A stretch of DNA of 64,000 bases from Pseudobutyrivibrio sp. (GTDB taxonomy: Bacteria; Bacillota; Clostridia; Lachnospirales; Lachnospiraceae): the NCBI GenBank assembly GCA_017557435.1, contig JAFYYR010000029.1:186001-250000 (forward strand). Direction: 5' to 3'. Shown in pieces: positions 26,053 through 34,624 of this stretch (position 1 is the first letter of the stretch; every line of letters begins with the position of its first letter). The notes under the pieces were generated by a model. The model had not been told where the DNA came from. It did no database searches and worked only from the letters and a program-made list of their open reading frames with translations. Both the position numbers and the translations under genes were made by a program.

Positions 26053-27810
26053 ATGGTAAACAAAAAAGAAAAACCTATTATAAGACTTTTAAGATTGCTA
26101 GGTAGAGATAGGTTAAAGGTGGCGCTTTCATTTGTTTTTGCTTTCTTTTATTCCATTACCCAAGTGGCAGGACCAGTGTTCTTGGGCCAATCAATTACTG
26201 TGTTTGCAACAGGAATGACAACAGTTCTTGGGGATAAAGGAGCTTTTCCCTATGATGAATTGATTTTTTCTTTAGCTTTATGTGGCGGCTCCTTTGTTTT
26301 GAATTGGCTATTTTTACTTTTGCAGAATTATGTACTTATAAATGTTACTCAAAAAATGGTGTTTAGGCTTAGGCTTGAGATAGCTGAGAAGATATCAAAG
26401 CTTCCTCTTAGCTACTATGAAAGCCATCCTTACGGGGATATTTTATCTACCCTTACTAATGATGTGAATGTTCTTTCAATGAACTTTCGTACATTTTTAA
26501 TTCAGATTGCAGATGCGCCCATCTATCTTATTTTGATGATAGTTGTAATGTTTATTAAGAGCCCTATTCTTGCAGTTGTTGTTATTTTAAGCGTTCCTGT
26601 TAGTGCCATTGCATCAAGAATTGTTCTTTCTAAATCACAGCAATATTTTGATGATCAGCAAGGGGTTCTTGGCGAGCTAAATGGAATTGTGGAGGAAAAC
26701 TATACTGGCTTTGATGTGGTAAAGCTTTTTGGCCACGAAGAAGAGGATAAGGCTTTATTTAGAAAGACAAATAGAAAATTATCTGATGCCAGTGAAAAGG
26801 CTTTGTTTCGTTCCTATTTACTGACTCCAATTGTCACATTGGTAGGTAATATAGCCCATATTGTTGTGCTTATGGTAGGAGCTTTTCTTACTTTTCTTGG
26901 CAAGATTGCAATTGGTGACATTCAGACATTTCTTAATTTTGTAAACAGTATTTCTGAACCAATGAAGCAAATCGCAAGACTTGGAAGCGTCTATCAAAGC
27001 TTTATAGCTGCTGAAAATAGAGTGTTTAATTTTATTGATGAAAAGGAAGAAATAGATATAGAAAATTCCAGTGAAGCTGCTGAGAATTTAAGTGTTTCTT
27101 TTAAAAATATCTCCTTTGGATATTCAAAGGACAAAGTTATTATTAATAATTTTTCCTTTGATGTTAAAGAAGGTGAGCATATTGCTATCGTTGGTCCAAC
27201 AGGTGCAGGCAAAACAACTCTTATCAAACTTTTGATGCGTTTTTATGACGTACTAGAAGGGAAGATTACCCTGGGCAATGTTGCAATCAATGATTTTAAA
27301 AGAGCTGATTTGCATGAAATGATTGGAATTGTTCCACAGGATATATGGTTCTTTGAAGGCTCTATTGCAGACAATCTTAGACTTGGAAGAGCCAATGCTA
27401 CAGATGAAGAATTGCAGCTTGCGCTAGAGGAAGTTGGTGCTGATTATTTTGTAAATCTTTTGCCAAAAGGAATGGATTTTATATTGGCAGAAAATGGTTC
27501 AAATATATCTGCGGGCCAAAGACAGCTACTTGCAATTGCAAGAGCTTTTATAGCAAATCGTCCTATTCTTATTTTGGATGAGGCTACCTCATGTGTTGAT
27601 ACACAGACAGAGAGACGTCTTCAAAAAGCTATGGTCAAGCTTATGGAAGGTAAAACCACTTTTATTATTGCTCATCGTCTTAGCACTATTATCGATGCAG
27701 ATAAAATTTTATATCTACAGGATGGAGATGTTAAGGAACAGGGTACCCATCAGCAATTGATGAACATGGGAGGATTATATAGAAAAATGTTTGATTCCCA
27801 ATATGTATAG
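26053..27810 (+). CDS. ABC exporter subunit with complete catalytic residues
   Basis: 585 residues with six membrane helices and a C-terminal ATPase domain. Walker A is GPTGAGKTT (about 381), the Q loop is GIVPQDIWFF, Walker B is ILILDEATS with the catalytic Glu, and the switch His is in IIAHRLSTI. The signature is weakened to ISAGQRQLL (SAGQ in place of SGGQ). Together with the previous subunit this gives one consensus ATP site (this Walker A/B plus the partner's SGGQ) and one degenerate site. The substrate is not predictable from sequence; the neighbours suggest a glycolipid or acylated glycan. Confidence 0.93.
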   Translation: MVNKKEKPIIRLLRLLGRDRLKVALSFVFAFFYSITQVAGPVFLGQSITVFATGMTTVLGDKGAFPYDELIFSLALCGGSFVLNWLFLLLQNYVLINVTQKMVFRLRLEIAEKISKLPLSYYESHPYGDILSTLTNDVNVLSMNFRTFLIQIADAPIYLILMIVVMFIKSPILAVVVILSVPVSAIASRIVLSKSQQYFDDQQGVLGELNGIVEENYTGFDVVKLFGHEEEDKALFRKTNRKLSDASEKALFRSYLLTPIVTLVGNIAHIVVLMVGAFLTFLGKIAIGDIQTFLNFVNSISEPMKQIARLGSVYQSFIAAENRVFNFIDEKEEIDIENSSEAAENLSVSFKNISFGYSKDKVIINNFSFDVKEGEHIAIVGPTGAGKTTLIKLLMRFYDVLEGKITLGNVAINDFKRADLHEMIGIVPQDIWFFEGSIADNLRLGRANATDEELQLALEEVGADYFVNLLPKGMDFILAENGSNISAGQRQLLAIARAFIANRPILILDEATSCVDTQTERRLQKAMVKLMEGKTTFIIAHRLSTIIDADKILYLQDGDVKEQGTHQQLMNMGGLYRKMFDSQYV

Positions 27811-27850
27811 ATGAGGATTTTATATAAGTATTAATAAGGAGGATAGAGTA

Positions 27851-29155
27851 ATGAAATTAGGGGCATCGGATAAGTTTTTTTACTATGTTTTATCTGGTAG
27901 ATCCACAATAGATATTATTTGCGATATGCATTTTAAAGAGGAGTTTGATTTATCAGTAATGAAACAATGTGCTGATGAGGCACTTGAATATATTCCAGAA
28001 TTTAACAAAAGAATAAATGTTAATAATGGCAAACTTGAAGCCAGTGTGGGTTCAGGTGATGTGGCTTTTTTGCCTTATGAAACAGAAAGAATTGTACATT
28101 TTGGTTCAGATGAAACTAATGGGCTGCTGTTTTATTTTTCCTATAAGGATAAGTTCTTGAAATATAGCGGATTCCATGGAGTCTCAGATGGAGCTGGCAC
28201 CGTATCATACATCAAGACTGTGCTTTATCTATATATGCAAAAAATCGGAATGGATATCAGTGATGAAGATCTTGCATACTATACAAGAAATATCAGAACA
28301 AGTAAGCCAACAGCTAGTTATTTAGAGGATGAAAATCTCTACTTGCCTTATGAAAAATACGGAGATTCTTCAGTTAATCCGATTTTTAAGAATAACAATT
28401 TAAATGCTTTTTCAATACCAGAAGTGCCATACGATAATAGCTGCAAGTATACACATATTTGCAAGGCTAAGATTTCCCTGAAGCAGTTCAATGAATTGAA
28501 GGAAAAAACAGGAGTATCTTTACTGCCTTTTGTATCAGATATTGTTTCCATGGCTATTCATAAGCATTTTGATAAGGGAAATGAACCTATTATTTTAATG
28601 TCTGGTGTGGATCAAAGACCTATGTTTAAAGCTGATACATTTGTGAATTGTTCGGATAGCATTTTCCTTTCCTTTTCTAGTGATTTATTTAAGGAAGATG
28701 AAAAGACCCGTTGTCTTCATATAAAAAAGAATATGAAAGACCAGCTTGAGGCAGCGTTTCATGTAAAGCTTGCAGGAGATAGAGCAGAGCTTGTTGAAAG
28801 CTTTGAGGCAGATCCAAATGGAGTGGTTGCTATTGCTGATAAGCTTGCTAATATACCATCTGCTGACAATTTTAATCCTATGACTATGGTTATTACAAAT
28901 ATGGCTGATATAACCATGGGTAATGCGGTTAATGACTTGTTTGAGGATTTCTTAATCTATGATTCGGCACGAGCTAATTACGCTATTTTCTGTTCTTTTG
29001 GAGATTATATGCATTTAATTGTAGGTAATCAAAATGATAGTTCAAAAATTATTGAAAGCATTGTTAGCGAGTTAGGTGACAGAGGTCTAGATGCAGAAAT
29101 TTATAGTGATGAGCACTACTACTCAGATGTGTTTGATTTTGATTTGATAGATTGA
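27851..29155 (+). CDS. Condensation-fold acyltransferase (alcohol-acetyltransferase/PapA-like)
   Basis: 434 residues, no signal peptide or membrane helix. The sequence resembles the chloramphenicol-acetyltransferase-like fold shared by NRPS condensation domains, PapA and alcohol acetyltransferases. HGVSDG at residues 109-114 fits the catalytic HxxxDG motif with general-base His109. A second half with SLKQFNELKEKTGVS and a late FNPMTMVITNMAD segment is consistent with the two-lobed fold. Such enzymes join an acyl-CoA or carrier-bound acyl group to an alcohol or amine. Between an exporter and two glycosyltransferases it probably acylates the sugar product. It has a GGAGG site and lies 40 bases after the exporter. 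The exact reaction is unknown. Confidence 0.72.
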   Translation: MKLGASDKFFYYVLSGRSTIDIICDMHFKEEFDLSVMKQCADEALEYIPEFNKRINVNNGKLEASVGSGDVAFLPYETERIVHFGSDETNGLLFYFSYKDKFLKYSGFHGVSDGAGTVSYIKTVLYLYMQKIGMDISDEDLAYYTRNIRTSKPTASYLEDENLYLPYEKYGDSSVNPIFKNNNLNAFSIPEVPYDNSCKYTHICKAKISLKQFNELKEKTGVSLLPFVSDIVSMAIHKHFDKGNEPIILMSGVDQRPMFKADTFVNCSDSIFLSFSSDLFKEDEKTRCLHIKKNMKDQLEAAFHVKLAGDRAELVESFEADPNGVVAIADKLANIPSADNFNPMTMVITNMADITMGNAVNDLFEDFLIYDSARANYAIFCSFGDYMHLIVGNQNDSSKIIESIVSELGDRGLDAEIYSDEHYYSDVFDFDLID

Positions 29156-29175
29156 ATTTAGGGAGGAGAATAAGT

Positions 29176-30189
29176 ATGAACCCATTTTTTAGCATTTTAA
29201 TTCCAGTGTTTAATCAAGTGGGATTGATGGACCATTGTATTGAAACTATTAAAAATCAGACTTTTAAGGATTTTGAGGTTATCCTAGTTGATGATGGTTC
29301 TACAGATGATTCTTATAATATGTGCCTTGGTTTTTGCATGTCAGATGATAGGTTTAAGGTCTTTAGACATGGGAAAAATGGCTCATTAGTTGCAGCTAGA
29401 TATACAGGTATGAAGGAGTGCAGAGGCAAGTACATCCTTTTTGTAGATAGCGATGACTATTTAGAAACAAATGCTCTTGAATTACTTAAAGATAGTTTAG
29501 AAAAGAATCCTGTAGATATTCTTAGATTTGGATTTATTAAGGAGTTTTCAGATGATATGGAGGGGGGATTTGGTCTTGTTACTGAAAATCAGGAGGTGCC
29601 TCCACTTCATACTAAAGAGCCGCTTCATGCAATGATGACAGACGAATTAGTTCCTAATGTATGGAAAAACTGTTATAGCAGTATAGTAATAAAAGAGGCT
29701 GTAAAAAGAGTTGAGCCATTTTATTGCAATATGGGAGAGGATGTTTTCTGGAGCAGTGTATTCTTTACTTGTGCAAAAAGCGATGGAATCCTGGAAAATT
29801 GCTTATACCATTACATAATTGGCACAGGCATGTCTACCCAGGCTAAAAATCAAAATGTAGAAAAGCTACAAACACATGTAAATAACATAAAGGCTTGTGT
29901 TGATCACATGAGAGAATTTTTTTCCAAATATAATCCTGAGTATTTAGATATGCTTGATGAAAAAGCTATATCTATGTATTGCTTTGTTTTGATTATGTTT
30001 ATGAAGGATGAAAAAGACTATAGAAAGATTGTCGATTATCTAAAGGTATTCGATAAGTCTGGTCTTGAAATGGTATACGACTATGGATGCAACAAGGCTT
30101 TACTTTTCAAATTTAGATTTGAATACAATATTACAGATGAGATGCTTGATGAATTAGGAGTTAAATACGATAAGTTTTCATTGAAATAA
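29176..30189 (+). CDS. Family 2 glycosyltransferase
   Basis: 337 residues from ATG 29176, which has GGGAGGAG upstream (an in-frame start at 29152 overlaps the preceding gene). The GT-A fold shows SILIPVFNQVGLMDHCIE, ILVDDGSTDDS, SLVAARYTGMKE and FVDSDDYLE, the last holding the DxD-type motif. A helical C-terminal part carries NMGEDVFW. It transfers an unidentified nucleotide sugar to a surface glycan or lipid acceptor on the cytoplasmic side. It is clearly a paralogue of the next gene (GEDxFxS, TFKDFEV and VDDGSTD are shared), so the two may add consecutive sugars. Confidence 0.9.
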   Translation: MNPFFSILIPVFNQVGLMDHCIETIKNQTFKDFEVILVDDGSTDDSYNMCLGFCMSDDRFKVFRHGKNGSLVAARYTGMKECRGKYILFVDSDDYLETNALELLKDSLEKNPVDILRFGFIKEFSDDMEGGFGLVTENQEVPPLHTKEPLHAMMTDELVPNVWKNCYSSIVIKEAVKRVEPFYCNMGEDVFWSSVFFTCAKSDGILENCLYHYIIGTGMSTQAKNQNVEKLQTHVNNIKACVDHMREFFSKYNPEYLDMLDEKAISMYCFVLIMFMKDEKDYRKIVDYLKVFDKSGLEMVYDYGCNKALLFKFRFEYNITDEMLDELGVKYDKFSLK

Positions 30190-30199
30190 AGGAGGAGTT

Positions 30200-31177
30200 A
30201 TGTATTTTAGTGTACTTGTTCCTGTTTATAATCAAATGGGAAAAATGGATAAATGTATAGATTCATTATTGATTCAGACTTTTAAGGATTTTGAGGTAAT
30301 TTTTGTTGATGATGGTTCTACAGATGGCTCCTCAGAGTTTTTAGATAAGCTGTGCTCAGAAAATGACAAGTTTTTGGTTTATCATCATGGAAATAATAAG
30401 TCACTAACTGCTGCACGTTTTACAGGAATGGAGCATGCAAATGGAAGTCATATTTTCTTTTTAGATAGTGATGATTTTCTAGAATATACTGCACTTGAAG
30501 ATTTGAAAAATGAGTTCGATAGAAGTAGCGCTGATATAATACGCTTTGGTGTTTTGATGGAGCCTATGGGAGTTACTGTAATGCCTCCTGAGACAGATGA
30601 TTTCTTAACCAGTTTTATGAATGGACATATTCCACCGGCTATTTGGAAAAATGCCTATGATGCTAGAGTTATTAAGGGCGTATTAGATAAGTGCTCATCA
30701 TTTTATTGCAATATGGGAGAGGATAGCTTTTTCTCAACAGTGTTCTTTGGCAACTCAAATAAAGTGATTTCTCTAAACAAGGTACTTTATCATTATGATG
30801 CTTTGTCTGGCATGTCCCAGACTAGCCAGGTTAGCACAATGGCAAAAATGGAAAAGGATTATGAAAGTGCCCATGCATCAGGACAGAATATTCTTCAGTT
30901 TATAAAGAAATATAAGCCTGAATATTTAGACCTTGCCAAAAAGTCAATTCGTCATATGTATAGATACATTCTTTGCCAAAATATTTTATATGCTAAGGAT
31001 TGCTTGGATGTATCTTCTTATCTTAATTTTTTTAAAGATAAAGGCGAGAAATTGGTATATGAATTTGGCTGTAAGGAGCTTATTCCTTATAAGGTAAAGT
31101 TTGACTTAAAGAGAACTGATGAAAGATTTTCTGAAATAGAATTAGAGGATCTATTTACCCTTTTACCAGAAAAATAA
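30200..31177 (+). CDS. Family 2 glycosyltransferase, paralogue of the preceding gene
   Basis: 325 residues. FSVLVPVYNQMGKMDKCID, FVDDGSTDGS, SLTAARFTGMEHANG and FLDSDDFLE define the GT-A catalytic domain. The C-terminal half keeps FYCNMGEDSFFSTVFF, aligned with the upstream copy. Ten bases separate the genes and an AAGGAGG site precedes the ATG. Gene duplication within the cluster is evident from collinear motifs. Donor and acceptor sugars are unknown. galE follows after about 70 bases, suggesting UDP-galactose may be one donor. Confidence 0.9.
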   Translation: MYFSVLVPVYNQMGKMDKCIDSLLIQTFKDFEVIFVDDGSTDGSSEFLDKLCSENDKFLVYHHGNNKSLTAARFTGMEHANGSHIFFLDSDDFLEYTALEDLKNEFDRSSADIIRFGVLMEPMGVTVMPPETDDFLTSFMNGHIPPAIWKNAYDARVIKGVLDKCSSFYCNMGEDSFFSTVFFGNSNKVISLNKVLYHYDALSGMSQTSQVSTMAKMEKDYESAHASGQNILQFIKKYKPEYLDLAKKSIRHMYRYILCQNILYAKDCLDVSSYLNFFKDKGEKLVYEFGCKELIPYKVKFDLKRTDERFSEIELEDLFTLLPEK

Positions 31178-31246
31178 ATTTTCACTTTAATATTAGGTTG
31201 ATATTTGCTAATCTATTCATAGCTTAAATTTAGGAGGTTCTTTATT

Positions 31247-32263
31247 ATGGCAATTTTAGTTACAGGTGGAGCCGGCTTCATTGGAAGTCATACTTGTGTT
31301 GAGCTTCAGCAGGCGGGTTACGACGTTGTCGTTTACGATAATCTTTGCAATTCATCTGAAGAATCACTTAAGAGAGTAGAGGCTCTTACAGGTAAAGCAG
31401 TTAAGTTTTACAAGGGTGATATCTTAGACAGAGATAGATTAAATGAAGTATTTGAAAAGGAAGATATTGATTCATGCATTCATTTTGCAGGCCTTAAGGC
31501 AGTAGGCGAGTCAGTTCAGAAGCCTTGGGAGTACTATGAGAACAATATCGCAGGTACACTTACACTTGTTGATGTTATGAGACAACACAATTGCAAGAAT
31601 ATTATTTTCTCATCATCAGCTACTGTTTACGGTGATCCAGCAGAGATTCCTATTACAGAGAATTGTCCAAAGGGTCAGTGTACTAACCCATACGGATGGA
31701 CAAAGTCTATGCTTGAGCAGATTCTTACAGATATCCAGAAGGCAGATAGTGAGTGGAATGTAGTTCTTCTTCGTTATTTCAATCCTATCGGAGCACATCC
31801 ATCAGGCACAATGGGAGAGAATCCAAATGGTATTCCTAACAACTTGATGCCTTATATTACTCAGGTAGCTGTTGGTAAGCTTCCAGAGCTTGGTGTATTT
31901 GGTAATGATTATGATACTCCAGACGGTACTGGCGTACGTGATTACATCCACGTAGTTGACCTTGCTAAGGGTCATGTTAAGGCTCTTAAGAAAATTGAAG
32001 ATAACTCAGGCCTTAGCATTTACAATCTTGGTACAGGGGTAGGCTACTCAGTTCTTGATATCGTTAAGAACTTTGAGGAAGCTAATAATATTAAGATTCC
32101 TTATTCAATCAAGCCACGTCGTGCTGGTGATATTGCCACATGCTACTCAGATGCTACAAAAGCTGAAGAGGAGCTTGGCTGGACTGCAGAGTACGGCATT
32201 AAGGAAATGTGTGCTGATTCTTGGAGATGGCAGAAGAATAATCCAAATGGATATAGCAAATAA
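31247..32263 (+). CDS. galE: UDP-glucose 4-epimerase
   Basis: 338 residues, a short-chain dehydrogenase-type epimerase that interconverts UDP-glucose and UDP-galactose through bound [15 protein letters not shown] is the NAD loop, SSSATVYG carries the catalytic Ser, and [12 protein letters not shown] carries the YxxxK pair. The length is standard. It has a strong AGGAGG site and codon choice like the highly expressed core genes, unlike the AT-rich glycosyltransferases before it. It may supply UDP-Gal to the cluster but may equally serve general metabolism. The upstream gap has TTGATA at 31198 without a clear -10 box. Confidence 0.95.
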   Translation: MAILVTGGAGFIGSHTCVELQQAGYDVVVYDNLCNSSEESLKRVEALTGKAVKFYKGDILDRDRLNEVFEKEDIDSCIHFAGLKAVGESVQKPWEYYENNIAGTLTLVDVMRQHNCKNIIFSSSATVYGDPAEIPITENCPKGQCTNPYGWTKSMLEQILTDIQKADSEWNVVLLRYFNPIGAHPSGTMGENPNGIPNNLMPYITQVAVGKLPELGVFGNDYDTPDGTGVRDYIHVVDLAKGHVKALKKIEDNSGLSIYNLGTGVGYSVLDIVKNFEEANNIKIPYSIKPRRAGDIATCYSDATKAEEELGWTAEYGIKEMCADSWRWQKNNPNGYSK

Positions 32264-32320
32264 TAAACAAATATCTGAATGTTTGAATTATTCTGAAAAT
32301 AAAATTTTTGAGAAAAGGGG

Positions 32321-32349
32321 TTGACGAAACCCATTTAGCATAGTAATAT
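32321..32349 (+). promoter_or_regulatory. Promoter of the tRNA-Glu gene
   Basis: TTGACG (32321-32326), a 17-base spacer and TAATAT (32344-32349). Between it and the tRNA, TGTC-rich and GACA-rich arms (32351-32388) can form an imperfect hairpin in the tRNA 5' leader. Confidence 0.75.
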
Positions 32350-32390
32350 ATGTCTTGTCGTTGAGATACATAACCAGCGACAGACAATAT

Positions 32391-32462
32391 GGTTCCTTGG
32401 TCAAGCGGTTAAGACGTCGCCCTCTCACGGCGAAAACAGCGGTTCGATTCCGCTAGGAACTG
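32391..32462 (+). tRNA. tRNA-Glu (anticodon CTC)
   Basis: Full cloverleaf: acceptor GGTTCCT with AGGAACT, a D arm with GTC/GAC around AAGCGGTTAA, anticodon stem TCGCC/GGCGA with loop CTCTCAC (anticodon CTC at 32424-32426), and T arm AGCGG-TTCGATT-CCGCT. The discriminator base is G and CCA is not encoded. The first pair is G-T, a wobble at the acceptor end. It has its own promoter and terminator. Confidence 0.95.
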
Positions 32463-32466
32463 CGAA

Positions 32467-32496
32467 AGCGTCATCGTTAGATGACGCTATTATTTT
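32467..32496 (+). terminator. Intrinsic terminator after tRNA-Glu
   Basis: AGCGTCATC, loop GTTA and GATGACGCT form a perfect 9-bp stem followed by ATTATTTT. Confidence 0.88.
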
Positions 32497-32506
32497 GCCC
32501 AAAAAC

Positions 32507-32534
32507 TTGAATTTTTTAGGTTTTCTGTTATAAT
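32507..32534 (+). promoter_or_regulatory. Promoter of the rimP-nusA-infB operon
   Basis: TTGAAT (32507-32512), a 16-base spacer and a perfect TATAAT (32529-32534), about 128 bases upstream of rimP. Confidence 0.75.
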
Positions 32535-32563
32535 AGCTATTGTTGATGAAGAGAACGACTGAG

Positions 32564-32593
32564 GAGAGAGCTAATTGCTCTCTCTTTATTTAT
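32564..32593 (+). promoter_or_regulatory. Terminator-like hairpin in the rimP-nusA leader
   Basis: GAGAGAGC, loop TAATT and GCTCTCTC form a perfect 8-bp stem followed by TTTATTTAT, only about 25 bases downstream of the expected transcription start. A second stem, CAAATG/CATTTG, lies at 32616-32632. This could attenuate the nusA operon, whose products control termination. Regulation is inferred from layout only. Confidence 0.55.
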
Positions 32594-32661
32594 GCTCTTT
32601 CAATTATAACTGAATCAAATGAACTTCATTTGGTTCCTACAACTGAATAAGGAGGACGATA

Positions 32662-33132
32662 ATGTCAAAACACACCGATTACGAAAAACGTACGGAAGAA
32701 TTGATTACTCCTATTCTTGAAGAGTTAGGCTTTGAGCTTTATGACGTAGAATACGTTAAGGAAGGCACAGAATATTACCTTAGAGCCTACATTGACAAGG
32801 ATGGAGGTATCACAATTGACGATTGTGTGGAAGTCAGCAGAAGAATGAATGATCTTCTCGATGCAGAGCCTCAGATAGGCGGCGACGAGGGATACATCTT
32901 CGAAGTTAGCTCACCAGGACTTGGTAGAGTACTAAAAAAAGATAAGCATTTTGAAAAAGCTATAGGTCAGGATGTAGACATCAAGACTTATAAGCCAGTT
33001 AATGGAGCAAAAGAATTTACTGGTATGCTCAAGGCATTTGATAAGGATACCCTTACCATCGAGTTTGAAGATGGCACAGAGGTTTTCTCTAGATCAGATG
33101 TTGCACAGGTTAAATTATCAATAGATTTTTAA
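32662..33132 (+). CDS. rimP: Ribosome maturation factor RimP
   Basis: 156 residues, the usual length. RimP assists 30S assembly. The N-terminal domain contains FELYDVEYVKEG and DKDGGITIDDCVEVSRRMNDLLD; the motif VSSPGLGRVL and the C-terminal Sm-like barrel follow. It is first in the rimP-nusA-ylxR-ylxQ-infB-rbfA order conserved in Firmicutes, with a strong AAGGAGG site. Confidence 0.97.
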   Translation: MSKHTDYEKRTEELITPILEELGFELYDVEYVKEGTEYYLRAYIDKDGGITIDDCVEVSRRMNDLLDAEPQIGGDEGYIFEVSSPGLGRVLKKDKHFEKAIGQDVDIKTYKPVNGAKEFTGMLKAFDKDTLTIEFEDGTEVFSRSDVAQVKLSIDF

Positions 33133-33158
33133 ATTATTCTTGTATATAAGGAGGAATT

Positions 33159-34358
33159 ATGGCAAATACAAATGATTTTTGGGATGCTCTTACTGATCTT
33201 GCAAAAGAGAAAAATATTAGCATGGATGTGTTAATTGAGACAATTGAGAATTCACTTCTCATCGCTTGCAAGAACAACTATGGAAAGGGTAAGGACCCTA
33301 ACGGCAAAGGTAAGGAAGTTAACGCTTCTGTAGAAATCGATAGAAACTCTGGTGAGTATCATGTATACCTTATCAAGACTGTTGTTGATGAGGTTCAGGA
33401 TTCAGTTGAGGAGATTTCACTTACAGATGCTCACAATATCGACGGCAAGCTTCAGGTAGGTGATGTTGTTAAAATCGAAGTTAAGTCTAAGGAGTTCGGT
33501 AGAATCGCAGCTACAGCAGCTAAGAACACTATCACTCAGAAGATTCGTGAGGAAGAGAGAAATGTACTTTACAAAGAGTACTATGAGCTTCAGCACAAGG
33601 TTGTTACTGGTGTTGTTACACGTTTTTCTGGCAACAATATCCATGTTAACCTTGGCAAGCTTGAGGGATTCCTTTCAGAGTCTGAGCAGGTTAAGGGCGA
33701 GTTCTACAAGATTCAGGACAGAATTAAGGTATATATCGTAGAGGTTAAGATGTCTAGCAAAGGACCTCGTATCGTTGTTTCACGTACTCATCCAGAGCTT
33801 GTTAAGAAGCTTTTCGAAGAGGAGGTTTCTGAGGTTAGAGATGGTATCGTTGAGATTAAGTCAATCTCACGTGAGGCTGGCAGCCGTACAAAAATTGCTG
33901 TTTGGTCAAATGATGAGGATGTAGATCCAGTAGGTGCTTGCGTAGGTCAGAATGGTGCACGTGTTAATGCAATCGTTAATGAGCTTCGCGGCGAGAAAAT
34001 CGATATTGTTGAGTGGGATGAGAACCCAGCTTACCTTATCGAGAATGCACTTTCACCAGCTAAGGTTGTTGCAGTTGTTGCTGATGCTGATGAGAAGAGC
34101 GCTCGTGTAGTTGTTCCTGATTACCAGCTTTCACTTGCTATTGGTAAGGAAGGTCAGAATGCTCGCCTTGCTGCACGTCTTACAGGCTTCAAGATCGACA
34201 TTAAGAGCGAGACACAGGCTAGAGAGGCTGGCGATTTCCTCGATTACGAAGAGGATTATGATGATGACGAGTACTACGATGAAGATGAGTACTACGATGA
34301 GGATGGCGAGTATGATGAGGCTGAGGCTGATTCAGAAGAGTCTTCAGAGGAAGAGTAA
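33159..34358 (+). CDS. nusA: Transcription termination/antitermination factor NusA
   Basis: 399 residues. Domains in order: the RNA-polymerase-binding N-terminal domain (1-130), an S1 domain (about 135-200) and two KH domains with PVGACVGQNGARV and LAIGKEGQNARLAARLTG. Like other Gram-positive NusA proteins it lacks the AR repeats of E. coli. It adds a C-terminal tail of about 35 residues made almost wholly of Asp, Glu and Tyr, which should be disordered and strongly negative. Its stop codon overlaps the ylxR start by one base (TAATG). Confidence 0.97.
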   Translation: MANTNDFWDALTDLAKEKNISMDVLIETIENSLLIACKNNYGKGKDPNGKGKEVNASVEIDRNSGEYHVYLIKTVVDEVQDSVEEISLTDAHNIDGKLQVGDVVKIEVKSKEFGRIAATAAKNTITQKIREEERNVLYKEYYELQHKVVTGVVTRFSGNNIHVNLGKLEGFLSESEQVKGEFYKIQDRIKVYIVEVKMSSKGPRIVVSRTHPELVKKLFEEEVSEVRDGIVEIKSISREAGSRTKIAVWSNDEDVDPVGACVGQNGARVNAIVNELRGEKIDIVEWDENPAYLIENALSPAKVVAVVADADEKSARVVVPDYQLSLAIGKEGQNARLAARLTGFKIDIKSETQAREAGDFLDYEEDYDDDEYYDEDEYYDEDGEYDEAEADSEESSEEE

Positions 34359-34624
34359 TGACAAATAAGACAATACCTCTTAGAAAATGCGTTGCATGTG
34401 GGCAGATGGTTCCCAAGGACGAACTATATAGAGTTGTAAGAACAGAAGAAGGCATTCAGCTTGATTTGACTTACAAGGCTCAGGGCCGTGGCGCCTATGT
34501 TTGTCGTAAGGAAGAATGCATTGAGCTTGCAGACAAGAAAAAGGCATTTAACAGGTCACTTAGATGTGCTGTTTCTCAAGAGGTGATTGAAAGCTTATAT
34601 ACGGAGTTTAAAAATGATAGATAA
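34358..34624 (+). CDS. ylxR: YlxR family RNA-binding protein (RNase P modulator type)
   Basis: 88 residues. The YlxR signature is RKCVACGQMVPKDELYRVV, then GRGAYVCRKEECIELA and KKAFNRSLR. Members of this family have recently been described as RNase P modulators (RnpM). The start overlaps the nusA stop by one base and its 3' end overlaps ylxQ by 11 bases, so all three are translationally coupled. Confidence 0.94.
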   Translation: MTNKTIPLRKCVACGQMVPKDELYRVVRTEEGIQLDLTYKAQGRGAYVCRKEECIELADKKKAFNRSLRCAVSQEVIESLYTEFKNDR

